DNA from: Planctomycetota bacterium | GTDB lineage: Bacteria > Planctomycetota > Planctomycetia > Planctomycetales > Planctomycetaceae | Reading direction: 5' to 3' | Assembly (NCBI GenBank): GCA_023417655.1 | Contig: JAEZFD010000040.1 | Location: forward strand, 1-64,000 | DNA length: 64,000 bases | Shown: positions 55,257 through 63,410 of the stretch, piece by piece | How the letters are laid out: each line of letters starts with the position of its first letter | Numbering within the stretch: position 1 is the first letter of the stretch | Notes under the pieces: generated by a model | The model's input: only the letters and a program-made list of their open reading frames with translations | Databases searched by the model: none | What the model was told of the DNA's origin: nothing | Position numbers and translations under genes: made by a program

Positions 55257-55463
55257 ATGTCTCAGACCAAAACCAACTCCAGCAAAAGCCCCAGCCACAT
55301 CGCCTATCAGGTGCGTGACCGGGGCGAAGGCAAGAAGGGAGTCTGGACCCGCATCGGCAGCGTCTGGCCGCACGCCGACGGCAAGGGATTCAACATTCAG
55401 ATTGACTGCGTCCCGCTCGATGGCCGCGTCACCCTCCGCGTCTCCAGCGAAAACAAAGACTGA
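55257..55463 (+). CDS. DUF736-like small protein
   Basis: A 68-aa protein resembling plasmid-borne DUF736 proteins (IAYQVRDRGEGKKGVWTRIGSVWPH, then a short beta-rich end). Such genes are common in conjugative elements, and their function is unknown. It heads the rightward operon of small accessory genes. Confidence 0.7.
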   Translation: MSQTKTNSSKSPSHIAYQVRDRGEGKKGVWTRIGSVWPHADGKGFNIQIDCVPLDGRVTLRVSSENKD

Positions 55464-55519
55464 TCACCCAACCGGGGCAGGTTCTCAGCCTGCCCCACTT
55501 CAACGAAAGGAATCGACAC

Positions 55520-55672
55520 ATGACCTACACCGACCAACACACGCTTCAATCCCGGTTCTTTGAATTGACCGACCTGCTCTCGGCAGGCTGCGATCCCGAG
55601 TTCGACAACACCTATGACGACCTCGACCGGGAGTTCCAGGAACTCCGCCTTCAACTCAACAGCTTTCAGTGA
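55520..55672 (+). CDS. tiny acidic protein of the accessory operon
   Basis: A 50-aa protein (MTYTDQHTLQ...LQLNSFQ) with an acidic helical composition. AAAGGA lies about 9 bases upstream of the ATG, and it sits in line between flanking operon genes with short gaps. No recognised family. Confidence 0.6.
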   Translation: MTYTDQHTLQSRFFELTDLLSAGCDPEFDNTYDDLDREFQELRLQLNSFQ

Positions 55673-55683
55673 GGGAGGGAGCC

Positions 55684-55944
55684 ATGAAACTGACATTTGA
55701 TGCGATCCAGTATCACCGCAACGGAATTTCCGGCTCTCCCTTCCATGTCCTGATCTTCCGGGATGCCAGCCAGGGACGCATGGTCGGCATCGTTTTCGAG
55801 CAGAGACACCATGTCGCGGTCTTCAACCTCGACAAACTGGCGTTCGGAGACATCGCCTTCGGCTCCAATTCGTTCCGGGGTGATGTCTACGAGCCACACC
55901 TGCGAGCCGCCATTGAAATCGACAATCTGGAGAAAGGAGTCTGA
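55684..55944 (+). CDS. hypothetical accessory protein
   Basis: An 86-aa protein with a compact mixed fold (FHVLIFRDASQGRMVGIVFEQ). GGGAGGGAG precedes the ATG. It starts 11 bases after the previous stop and ends 3 bases before the next start. Unrecognised. Confidence 0.65.
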   Translation: MKLTFDAIQYHRNGISGSPFHVLIFRDASQGRMVGIVFEQRHHVAVFNLDKLAFGDIAFGSNSFRGDVYEPHLRAAIEIDNLEKGV

Positions 55945-55947
55945 TCC

Positions 55948-56304
55948 ATGAGTACATCATCCCATCTCGATCTCTATCGGGCCTATCAGCAGGTTCGGGC
56001 AGCGTTACAGAAAGAAGAATTCCACATCCCCTCCGAATTCTTCGCGTGGCTCAACGAACGGATTGAGGATCTGGAAATTGATATTCACCAGATTCTGGCC
56101 GACCGCCAGAAAATCGCTGTCATCTGGTCGGTCAGCGACGTTCAGGAGGTCCGTCCTGATCTGACGGAGGACCAGTGCTGGGACGTGCTGCAAGCGGTTC
56201 AGGACAATCACGATGCCAATCACGGCATTTGCTGTGAAACACTCCGCGTTCAGGCAGAGATCCTGTTCGGACCGGAATCACAACAGAAAGGAGACTTCGC
56301 ATGA
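55948..56304 (+). CDS. hypothetical accessory protein
   Basis: A 118-aa helical protein (SHLDLYRAYQQVRAALQKEEFHIPSEF). It overlaps the next gene's start by 4 bases (ATGA). No recognised domain. Confidence 0.65.
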   Translation: MSTSSHLDLYRAYQQVRAALQKEEFHIPSEFFAWLNERIEDLEIDIHQILADRQKIAVIWSVSDVQEVRPDLTEDQCWDVLQAVQDNHDANHGICCETLRVQAEILFGPESQQKGDFA

Positions 56305-57071
56305 CATCAACCACCCCCATCAACCCGTTCTATGCCGCCCGGATGCAACCCAGAGTAGATGTACCGCCAAGGTACACCGCACCGAGATACGCCCGGTTGC
56401 CACTGGCTCCCCGCAACGGGAGTCCGGTTCCACACCTGACGAGCCTGTATCACTTTCACCGTGCCGGGGAGTATGGCGACCGGAAATATCCCGGCAACTG
56501 TGGCGGCAATCTCATCAAGGACTTGCTGCTCTACTTCCAGCCGGGACTGGTGTTCGACCCAATGACCGGTTCAGGAACCTGCCGCGATGTCTGCGAGGAA
56601 CTGGGCATCCCCTGCCTGTCGTTCGACATTCATCAGGGCTACGACGCTTGCAGCAGCGAAGACGCCCCAAAACCCGAGACATTCGATTTCATCTGGGCAC
56701 ATCCCGCCTATTGGCGTCAGAAGCTCTACGCGGATGATCCGCGTGACCTGTCCCGCTCGCCGACGCTGGATCACTTTCTGAATCGGTACGGGCAGTTCAT
56801 CCGCAATTCGGCCAAAGCCCTGAAACCGGACGGAAAGCTGGCAATCCTGATGGGTGACTACTCCGACCGTGACGAAGGATTCGTCCCCCTCACCTGGCAC
56901 ACCAAGCGACTGGCGTTTACGGCCGGATTGAAACAGTGTTGCACCGACATCATCCGATTCAGCCACGGAGCCAGCAGTTCCCGTAAGGTCTACCGCTCCA
57001 GCTTTATCCCTGGACTGCACGACACCTGCATGATCTTTGAAAAACCAGCCAACGAAAGGAATCGCCCATGA
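56301..57071 (+). CDS. DNA methyltransferase-like protein with altered catalytic motif
   Basis: A 256-aa Rossmann-fold protein with methyltransferase motif I (FDPMTGSGTCRDV), the beta-type N4/N6 arrangement, but the catalytic motif IV reads HPAY where DPPY/NPPY is normal. The C-terminal half carries the usual GKLAILMGDYSDRDEG strand. It may be a degenerate or specialised methylase modifying element DNA. It is translationally coupled on both sides. Confidence 0.75.
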   Translation: MTSTTPINPFYAARMQPRVDVPPRYTAPRYARLPLAPRNGSPVPHLTSLYHFHRAGEYGDRKYPGNCGGNLIKDLLLYFQPGLVFDPMTGSGTCRDVCEELGIPCLSFDIHQGYDACSSEDAPKPETFDFIWAHPAYWRQKLYADDPRDLSRSPTLDHFLNRYGQFIRNSAKALKPDGKLAILMGDYSDRDEGFVPLTWHTKRLAFTAGLKQCCTDIIRFSHGASSSRKVYRSSFIPGLHDTCMIFEKPANERNRP

Positions 57072-57247
57072 AACATTTCCGCATCATTATCGAAATCGAC
57101 ATTACCGCCGCCGACCGAGGTCAGGCCGAACGCCGGGCGAACCTGCTCTATGCCGATCTGGAGAGCCAGAATCGTCCGTGGCTGAAGGAGGTTCTGCCGA
57201 ACGGAATCGAAGAACGTCACCCGATCGGTAGAAGTGCGCTCCGATGA
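57068..57247 (+). CDS. tiny accessory protein
   Basis: A 59-aa protein (MKHFRIIIEIDITAADRGQAE...GRSALR) with a ferredoxin-like alternation of strand and helix. It overlaps both neighbours by 4-base ATGA junctions, which is strong evidence that it is translated. No recognised family. Confidence 0.65.
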   Translation: MKHFRIIIEIDITAADRGQAERRANLLYADLESQNRPWLKEVLPNGIEERHPIGRSALR

Positions 57248-57531
57248 TTCCGTTGGACGATGACATTCTTGACGATCTCTTTCATGGCTGTGCGTTCGCT
57301 GCCTACGTCGAGCTGGCGATCCAGTGTGGTGGTGTCCCGGATCGGGAGGCCACCCGCAGGTTGGCATTCCGGTACTACGAAGAAGAACTGGCGATTCAAA
57401 ATTCTCGTGAACGTTCAATCGCTTCGGTCACTCCACCGCCAGGCGAGGACCGCACAGACCATGACGACACTCCCCATGAACCAGCTGATGAGAAAATCCG
57501 GAAGCAGTTGGAGCCATCCGAACAAGAATGA
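57244..57531 (+). CDS. hypothetical acidic protein
   Basis: A 95-aa protein: a helical N-terminal half (DDDILDDLFHGCAFAAYVELAI) and a charged, Pro-containing tail (GEDRTDHDDTPHEPADEKIRK). Last of the coupled small genes. Its 3' third overlaps the opposing gene 57415-57645. Confidence 0.6.
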   Translation: MIPLDDDILDDLFHGCAFAAYVELAIQCGGVPDREATRRLAFRYYEEELAIQNSRERSIASVTPPPGEDRTDHDDTPHEPADEKIRKQLEPSEQE

Positions 57532-57645
57532 CGTGACCGCCATGAACAGGCTGATGAACCACTCCAGAAACGTCAGCCACCGAGGCTGGTGACGCTCCTC
57601 GTTGCCCCATTCGTTGCAGATCCGTTTTACATCCGGCTTCATCAT
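57415..57645 (-). CDS. small two-TM membrane protein, convergent overlap
   Basis: A 76-aa product with two hydrophobic segments (LTFLEWFISLFMAVTSFLFGW and FLISWFMGSVVMVCAVLAW). The TM pattern argues for coding, but the gene overlaps 117 bases of the opposite-strand gene and lacks a good ribosome-binding site. One of the two may be spurious; I lean towards both being real with a short antisense overlap. Confidence 0.45.
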   Translation of the reverse strand: MMKPDVKRICNEWGNEERHQPRWLTFLEWFISLFMAVTSFLFGWLQLLPDFLISWFMGSVVMVCAVLAWRWSDRSD

Positions 57646-57715
57646 CGTTTGCGATGTTGCCTGTTCCGCCGCGACTTGTCACGTTCATTCTCGAAGCCCT
57701 CTTCGTCCCAAACTG

Positions 57716-57761
57716 ATCCAGCAGTGATTCAATCAGTTGCCTGACTGAATCACTGCTGGAT
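57716..57761. repeat. 46-base near-perfect palindrome
   Basis: ATCCAGCAGTGATTCA (57716-57731) and its exact complement (57746-57761) flank a 14-base centre that itself contains TCAG/CTGA. It lies between the small membrane protein and the parA region. It could be a bidirectional terminator, a partition or replication site, or a protein-binding site. Confidence 0.6.
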
Positions 57762-57780
57762 GAAGCAATTTTCTGTCAGA

Positions 57781-58258
57781 CGTCTCCCCTAAGCGAGCTT
57801 AGGTTGGAATTTCCCCGTGCAACCGGGCAGCCGGAAGGACAGCCAGCAGGCTTTCATGACTGCCATCTGGCTTGCTGACAGTCCAGCAATCATGCCTGCC
57901 AGCCAACAGGACTGCCGGAGGGATGGAACGGCATCCGGTCGAAGAGTCCGACATCGTTCATGCTGGATTGCCAGCTTTCTGGCACGATGACATGCAAGTA
58001 AAACACCATCCTGGCACACTGGCAGGCTTACAATCTGGAACAACAGAACGACAGCCCCCTGTCATGACAGATAACCGGAAGGAATGATGGAAAGAAAGAC
58101 AGCTTGCTTTCCATCCTGCAGGACGGACGGAATGCCTGACCGAATGAATTCAGGAGAGACAGCCATCCTGCTGCACCGACAGACCGCTGGCATGATGCCA
58201 AACCAGCTTGCCGGAAATACTGCTTGCCAGATTTCCAGAACCGCGCTATGGTCGCCGC
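57781..58258. other. repeat-word-rich region upstream of parA
   Basis: This 480-base non-coding stretch is crowded with recurring short words: GACAGCC (for example near 57839, 58050, 58158), GACAGCTTGC, TTGCCAG and ATGCCTG/CATGACTGCC. They do not form a clean tandem array. Being directly upstream of a plasmid-type parA, it may contain the centromere (parS) and parA operators. Low-confidence interpretation. Confidence 0.4.
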
Positions 58259-58927
58259 ATGATTATCGTCGTGGCAAATTCCAAAGGAGGCGTCGGCAAA
58301 TCGACGCTCGCGGTCCATCTGGCAGCGTGGCTCTCCGGGCAGGGGTACGGCGTCACACTCGCTGACTGTGACACCCAGCATTCGTCCTCCGAATGGATTC
58401 GGGAAACCGCTCCGGATGTGAAAGCGGTTCGACTCGAAACCGTGGACGCCATTCTCGAACAACTGCCGCTCTTGGCCCAGGAAACCGATTTCGTCATCGC
58501 TGACGGTCCCGGAAGTCAGACGGAGACCAGCTTCGCCCTGCTGCTGCGTGCCGATCTGGCGGTGGTGCCGTGCAAGGCATCGATGCTGGAGGTGAGGGCG
58601 CTCGCCAAGGCGACCGATGCCCTTCGCAAGGCCCAGGACATCCGGCAAGGGTTCCCGAAAGCGTTGATCGTCCTCAGCATGGTCGGGAAGAACTACCGGC
58701 TCACGCAGGACATGAAGGACGCCGCCGCGGCGCTCAAGCTTCCGCTGGCCAAACACGCATTGATTCTCCGGCAGGTGTACGCCGATGCCCCCGGTCAGGC
58801 GAAAGTGGTCTGGGAAATGGGAGCACGCGGCAAGGAGGCAGCCGCCGAGGTGAAACAGCTTTTCAGGGAAGTGCTGCCTCAGGCCGCTGTGAAGAAACGC
58901 CCGTCGAAACCGAAGCAGGTGGCATAG
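58259..58927 (+). CDS. parA: ParA-family partition ATPase
   Basis: A 222-aa Walker-type ATPase of the small plasmid ParA kind, without an N-terminal DNA-binding domain. It has the deviant Walker A KGGVGKST (residues 9-16) and DCDTQHSS, and ends in a basic tail (AAVKKRPSKPKQVA). It would move element copies to daughter cells with the product of the next gene. The repeat-rich region upstream may hold its centromere. Confidence 0.92.
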   Translation: MIIVVANSKGGVGKSTLAVHLAAWLSGQGYGVTLADCDTQHSSSEWIRETAPDVKAVRLETVDAILEQLPLLAQETDFVIADGPGSQTETSFALLLRADLAVVPCKASMLEVRALAKATDALRKAQDIRQGFPKALIVLSMVGKNYRLTQDMKDAAAALKLPLAKHALILRQVYADAPGQAKVVWEMGARGKEAAAEVKQLFREVLPQAAVKKRPSKPKQVA

Positions 58928-58937
58928 GAGCAGGAGC

Positions 58938-59252
58938 ATGGCCGAACGTCGTACATTGGTCGAAGGAATCACACAGCCCCCCAAGCTGGACCCGGAAGTG
59001 GAACGAGCCTTCATCGCCCAGGCCCGTCCCGCCAGCAGCCGCGAAGCCAAGCCGGAGGCAGCTACCGCAAGACGGGAGACCCCCACCAGTTCCCGGTCGC
59101 CCCTCAGCACCCGTATCCGCTCCGACTTCGCCGCAGCCCTCAAACGGGCCTCACTGGAACGCCAACTGGAACAGGTGGAACCGAATACTATCAGCGACAT
59201 TCTGGAAGCGGCATTGGAACCGTGGCTGAAAGCGAACGGTTATCTTTCCTGA
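58938..59252 (+). CDS. putative partition adaptor downstream of ParA
   Basis: A 104-aa protein, disordered N-terminal half (RPASSREAKPEAATARRETPTSS) then a helical C-terminal part (LSTRIRSDFAAALKRASLERQ...ISDILEAALEPWL) that could be a ribbon-helix-helix-like DNA-binding domain. AGGAG precedes the ATG and it follows parA by 10 bases, the usual place for the parB partner. Convergent with the initiator gene, only 3 bases away. Confidence 0.7.
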   Translation: MAERRTLVEGITQPPKLDPEVERAFIAQARPASSREAKPEAATARRETPTSSRSPLSTRIRSDFAAALKRASLERQLEQVEPNTISDILEAALEPWLKANGYLS

Positions 59253-59255
59253 ACC

Positions 59256-60305
59256 TCACGGCCGACCACGGCGTTCAGACACCTTGCGACAGAACCCGAT
59301 GAACGCCGCTTCGGGATCGCGCGGCGGTTCCGTCATCCACTCCCGCCATTCCCGTTCGAGATAGTACACATCCCAGCCGGGTGCCGCCCGACGGGCTGCA
59401 TCGTAGGTGTCCGGATCAAGTTGCCGAACCTGAACCGATTCAACCGGTGCAGGTTCGGGAACAGTTCCCCGGTTACGAAACGTCACGATGTCGCTGTCAT
59501 CCAGCGTGACGGAATAGTCCGGGATATGATGATGTTCCTGATCTTCCTTCACGATGTTCGACACCAGCCGCCGGAACTCCTTTTCGGTCGAAGCGGAGCC
59601 GCACTTTTTCTGGAGGAGGGGGAGGGAGATCTTCCATTCCGGTTGCTTGCCGCAATGCTTCCGGGCCAGCTCGTACATCCGCCGTTCCAGCGGTTTGCGA
59701 AGCCGGAAATAGTCCCGGTGCAGCGTCAGGACTTCCTGATGCTGAATCGCATTGAACACCCAGTCGGAGAGCTTCACTTCCACTTCCTGCATCCGGCCGT
59801 CGCGAGTTTCGCGAACAATCTTCGCCCGCTCGATGAGGCCAAAGGTTTCAAAAACTTCCTGATTGCCGGTGATGATGTTCGTGCTGATCCGTGTTCCCGA
59901 AAGACGCTCCAATGCTGCCTTGAGGGCCTCATACCCTTGCCCGTTCGTCATCCGGTTGGTCGCTTTCAGAAGATCATGGGCCTTGAAATGCAGGACGGAG
60001 GAAACCGGCTTCTCAGCGTTCCGGGCAGCGATCAGCTGACTGATGCAGTAGATCAGGATATCCCGATCGTGGACGGTCGCCAGACCGTCAGTGGAGGGTT
60101 TGACCTCGACAAAGACATCGCCATGCTCATACCGCCGAACCCGATGATCTGGCTTCGTGGACAACGAGAAGATCGGATGCGCCATCGACGCCATATCCCC
60201 CTTGGGAGCCGCATCCATCAGATCACAAACAAAGAAATCCGGCGTATGCCGCTCGGGCAGGAGAGGGGGCCGTTCCTTGGTGCTGGTGTTCGTGGCGCTG
60301 GACAT
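59256..60305 (-). CDS. plasmid replication initiator protein A (RepA type)
   Basis: A 349-aa RepA/RPA-family initiator (winged-helix domains; LSDWVFNAIQHQEVLTLHRDYFRLRKPLERRMYELARKHCG in pieces is the family core). It should bind the seven iterons directly upstream of its own start (60317-60503) and melt the adjacent origin, and also repress itself. The ATG at 60305 is chosen because the longer frame would run through iteron 1. Its presence in a tRNA-integrated element indicates a plasmid that can also integrate. Confidence 0.9.
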   Translation of the reverse strand: MSSATNTSTKERPPLLPERHTPDFFVCDLMDAAPKGDMASMAHPIFSLSTKPDHRVRRYEHGDVFVEVKPSTDGLATVHDRDILIYCISQLIAARNAEKPVSSVLHFKAHDLLKATNRMTNGQGYEALKAALERLSGTRISTNIITGNQEVFETFGLIERAKIVRETRDGRMQEVEVKLSDWVFNAIQHQEVLTLHRDYFRLRKPLERRMYELARKHCGKQPEWKISLPLLQKKCGSASTEKEFRRLVSNIVKEDQEHHHIPDYSVTLDDSDIVTFRNRGTVPEPAPVESVQVRQLDPDTYDAARRAAPGWDVYYLEREWREWMTEPPRDPEAAFIGFCRKVSERRGRP

Positions 60306-60316
60306 GCCCCCGATAC

Positions 60317-60503
60317 TTCGACAGTTCACCCACCAAGTCAAGCAGTTTCGACAGATCACACACCAGCCTGCCGGTTCGATATTTCACCCACCGAAGGGGC
60401 CAGAATGCCCTCTTTCGACAGTTCACCCACCGGGAAAAAGTTTCGATGGTTTACACACCAATCTTCGACAGTTTGCCCACCAACTTTCGATGGTTCACCC
60501 ACC
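60317..60503 (+). repeat. replication-origin iterons (seven direct repeats)
   Basis: Seven 18-base direct repeats with consensus TTCGAYRGTTCACCCACC begin at 60317, 60347, 60375, 60414, 60442, 60464 and 60486. Copies 1 and 4 are identical; the others differ at one to four positions. The conserved core is TTCGA and the CACC end. They run from the RepA start codon to a DnaA box, the layout of an iteron plasmid origin. Confidence 0.93.
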
Positions 60504-60546
60504 GGGCGGTTTGAATCCCCCGGCAATTTCAGAAGCTTACTGACCA

Positions 60547-60555
60547 CTATCCACA
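60547..60555 (+). promoter_or_regulatory. DnaA box of the element origin
   Basis: CTATCCACA, 8 of 9 matches to TTATCCACA, lies 43 bases beyond the last iteron and next to an A/T-richer stretch (60556-60600) suitable for melting. Confidence 0.7.
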
Positions 60556-61156
60556 GCGTAACACTCTCTCTAACTCAAGTATTTAACACACACCGGCAAC
60601 TGGATCATCAAGCCGTTCCCCAAGCCCTCAAGACGCGGCCCGACCGTCCCAGTCCCACCGGCCACGCCGGAGCCTGCTGGACTGTCCGTATTGGCATTCA
60701 GGAAAGAGGAGTCACCTGCGGCACCGACTTGCCCCGTAAACGCATTCAGAGGACGCGTAGGCGAGTGGAAGTGGTACGACACAGGGAGAAGGTTGAATAT
60801 CTCGGTCTCATCGCCACAGTGGATGGAAACATGTCAGACGGTCCATCCGTCCTCATTGCCATCAAGCCCGCGAAGGCGATTTGTGGCTTAATTACAGTTT
60901 TCACAGTAGCATGCCCGACGCATTCCTGTTCTCAAAATGAGCTGCACAGTCGAAACTACTGAGCTTTCAGAAAAGGTCTTTCCTTCATTCGTGTTCTATC
61001 CTATGAGAGATACTTCAATTCGTTTGGGAGGATCTGGCGGTAGGAAGTGTGAGCCGCCCGCCGAAAAAGAACCAAGGGGTTTCCACGGCTTTTGCTTCAA
61101 CGTCGGTCAAAAAAACACCGACTTTGTCGGCATCTGGTGACTGAGGAGTTCGTGAT
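60556..61156. other. gap without a supported gene
   Basis: About 600 bases to the right of the origin. The open frames here are short and of non-coding composition. The A/T-rich part next to the DnaA box probably belongs to the origin; the promoter for the PLD-like gene must also be here. Confidence 0.5.
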
Positions 61157-62098
61157 TTGAGTACAAGTATCCTGCTTCAACACTCCTGGGAGTCGATCAC
61201 CGCTGCTGCCCAACACCGCAAGCAGCGATCGTGGGTTGCAGTTGCATTCTTCGGCAAGTCTGGCCCGGACCTGCTTCCACTCACTGCAGGCAGTCACTTG
61301 GTCGTCAATGCTTCCGAATCGGCCGTCAGTCAAGGTCTGACGCACCCCGGAGCATTAATGGAAATGATCAACAATGGAGTCTTCGTCTACAGCGTTGACA
61401 ACTTGCACGCCAAGGTATTCGTATTCGGCAAAACAGCATTTGTCGGTTCGGCAAATGCTACCGAAAACTCAGCAGAAGTTCTTATGGAAGCTGTGGTTCG
61501 CACGACCGATCCTGGAGCCGTAGGTGATGCTCGTGACTTCATTGCATCACTATGTCAGGTGGAACTTGGACCGGCGGAACTTGATCGTCTCCAGAAGTTG
61601 TACCGCCCCCCAAAATTTCCCGGCGGCAAGCGTTCCCGGTCCCATTCGCGCGATCGCCGTCAGCACCCTGAACTCCGACGATTGCGAATCGCACATCTGG
61701 AGTGGGGCGATGCCCCCGAAGGTTCGGAACAAACCGAGCAAGAAGGGTTGGATGAGTCCAAAGGGAAAATGGTCCACCCACGCCGGCACGAATTAACAGA
61801 TTTTCACTGGCATGGTCGCTGCCCGTTTCAGGAGCGGGATCAGGTCATCCAATTGACGACGGAATCCTCCGGCGAAATTCTCGTCAGCCCACCGGCAACA
61901 GTGCTTGGCACTCGAAAATGGAGTAACGGCCGGGCCTCATGCACCTTCGTATATTTGGAGTCTCCGAAACTTCGCCGAAAAAATCTCAGAGCTGTTTGTC
62001 GAAAATTGGGTAGAGGGGCGAAAAAAACACTCCTGCAATCCGGGACGGTTATCGACCGTGTATTTGCAAACCAACTACGGGAGATTTGGAAGCGGTGA
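61157..62098 (+). CDS. phospholipase D-like protein with a single HxK motif
   Basis: A 313-aa protein whose N-terminal half is a PLD-superfamily nuclease-like domain: NLHAKVFVFG (H84, K86) followed by GSANATENS (S98, N100). It has only one copy of the motif, so it would act as a dimer, like Nuc-type nucleases. The C-terminal half is basic and unrecognised. The start is a TTG after GAGGAG. It could be a defence nuclease next to the restriction genes, but that is positional inference. Confidence 0.72.
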   Translation: MSTSILLQHSWESITAAAQHRKQRSWVAVAFFGKSGPDLLPLTAGSHLVVNASESAVSQGLTHPGALMEMINNGVFVYSVDNLHAKVFVFGKTAFVGSANATENSAEVLMEAVVRTTDPGAVGDARDFIASLCQVELGPAELDRLQKLYRPPKFPGGKRSRSHSRDRRQHPELRRLRIAHLEWGDAPEGSEQTEQEGLDESKGKMVHPRRHELTDFHWHGRCPFQERDQVIQLTTESSGEILVSPPATVLGTRKWSNGRASCTFVYLESPKLRRKNLRAVCRKLGRGAKKTLLQSGTVIDRVFANQLREIWKR

Positions 62099-62186
62099 GT
62101 CCTCGCGGTAAGAGGCAAATTGCATTGAAAGCCGTTTACGAATACGAGCGAATTCTCGACGAAATCATGATATCACCTCGCCGCAA

Positions 62187-63410
62187 TTAGCTAAGGGCAA
62201 GCAGGCGGACGTCGGCAATAAAGCTTTCAAGGGTTTGAAGGTGCGGGCGGATTGGTGCGGGGTATGACTCGATCAGGGGACGGGGAACCACGAGACGGAT
62301 TCCGGCATCGGTCATTTCACGGAACTGGTTTTGCGAAACGCCTTCCTGGAGTGTGAGAAGATGCTTGATCTCAATCCGCTCTGCTTCGTTGATAACCTGA
62401 CGCCAGCGATCCTTGCATGTGGTTTTGGCAGCGAGCATTCGCAAGCGGTCGGCGGGATAGGAGGAGTTCTTGTAAGCTTCCTCATTCGGGAACAGAAAGT
62501 CAGGTTTCTTGCCTGAATCAGACTCCGGCTGATGGTCAAACTCGATTCCTTCCCGGAGGTTTTCCTCGATGAAGATTTCGCGGGCGTGCAATTCGAGAGA
62601 ACGACCAGATCGTGACTTTCGCCGTTGCAGGATGGATTGTGCCCGCGACACAAATTCCTCCACGCTGGCGAACCCGCGTCTGATGCCGGGAATTTCCACT
62701 GCGTGTTCGATACTCCGGAAAATCTCATACTCGCAATCGCGCCGCTTCATCAGCCTGGAATCAACTGCGATCCCATGAAATCCTCGCAGTTCCACTGCCT
62801 TCCTGATGATCTCCGCACCAGATGGAAACTTATTCAGCCATTCCTGGGGGATCTCAGCGGCATCAAGCCAGCATGACGTGCGTACTGTCGGATTGACGAT
62901 TCCCTGCTCAACCTCATCAATGGACCATACCCGCCCCTTTCCGGGTTCAACCGGTCCAATCCTCTCCTCGATGATCTCCGCTTCGACTTCCTCGTCACAA
63001 ACCCATACATGGCAATTATTCGCTTCCCCATTCTCCTTGTGAAAGGCAAACACCGCTAGGGAGCCGGTGCTTTCCGGGTCCAGCAGGGGAGATTCACCAC
63101 CGCCGAAATTCGTCAGGCGGGTTTCGTTTCTTGTTCCTCCGCCACTCACCTTATTGTTGTACCAGATTGCCCGCACCGATCTGGCATCCGAATGGGAATC
63201 AATGCACAGGTTGAACCACTTGTCAGGATTATTGTCGGATGGACGGTTCAGGGACGGGAAAACATCAAAGACGACTTCACGCGGGATGTAGGGACCGGCC
63301 TGATGAGTCTTGTTTGCGAGCGTGTCATTTCCGGAAAGACGCTTCACATACCACAGGATTTCCGGACCGATGTTGTCATCCATCCAGTCAGTCAGTTCAG
63401 CCAGCGCCAT
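62187..63410 (-). CDS. EcoRII-like type II restriction endonuclease
   Basis: A 407-aa protein with an EcoRII C-terminal-type catalytic domain: KKPDFLFPNEEAY supplies the Asp, and LAAKTTCKDRW the Lys of the PD-(D/E)xK centre. The N-terminal part (about residues 1-180) would be the second DNA-binding effector domain, as in EcoRII itself. It overlaps the Vsr gene by 14 bases. EcoRII enzymes cut at CCWGG and need two sites; the specificity here is inferred from the family and the Dcm-like partner. Confidence 0.87.
   Translation of the reverse strand: MALAELTDWMDDNIGPEILWYVKRLSGNDTLANKTHQAGPYIPREVVFDVFPSLNRPSDNNPDKWFNLCIDSHSDARSVRAIWYNNKVSGGGTRNETRLTNFGGGESPLLDPESTGSLAVFAFHKENGEANNCHVWVCDEEVEAEIIEERIGPVEPGKGRVWSIDEVEQGIVNPTVRTSCWLDAAEIPQEWLNKFPSGAEIIRKAVELRGFHGIAVDSRLMKRRDCEYEIFRSIEHAVEIPGIRRGFASVEEFVSRAQSILQRRKSRSGRSLELHAREIFIEENLREGIEFDHQPESDSGKKPDFLFPNEEAYKNSSYPADRLRMLAAKTTCKDRWRQVINEAERIEIKHLLTLQEGVSQNQFREMTDAGIRLVVPRPLIESYPAPIRPHLQTLESFIADVRLLALS

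Noticed and set aside
59421..60962. 513-codon plus-strand frame antisense to RepA
   Set aside because: It runs through the iterons, has no domain and is a shadow of RepA.
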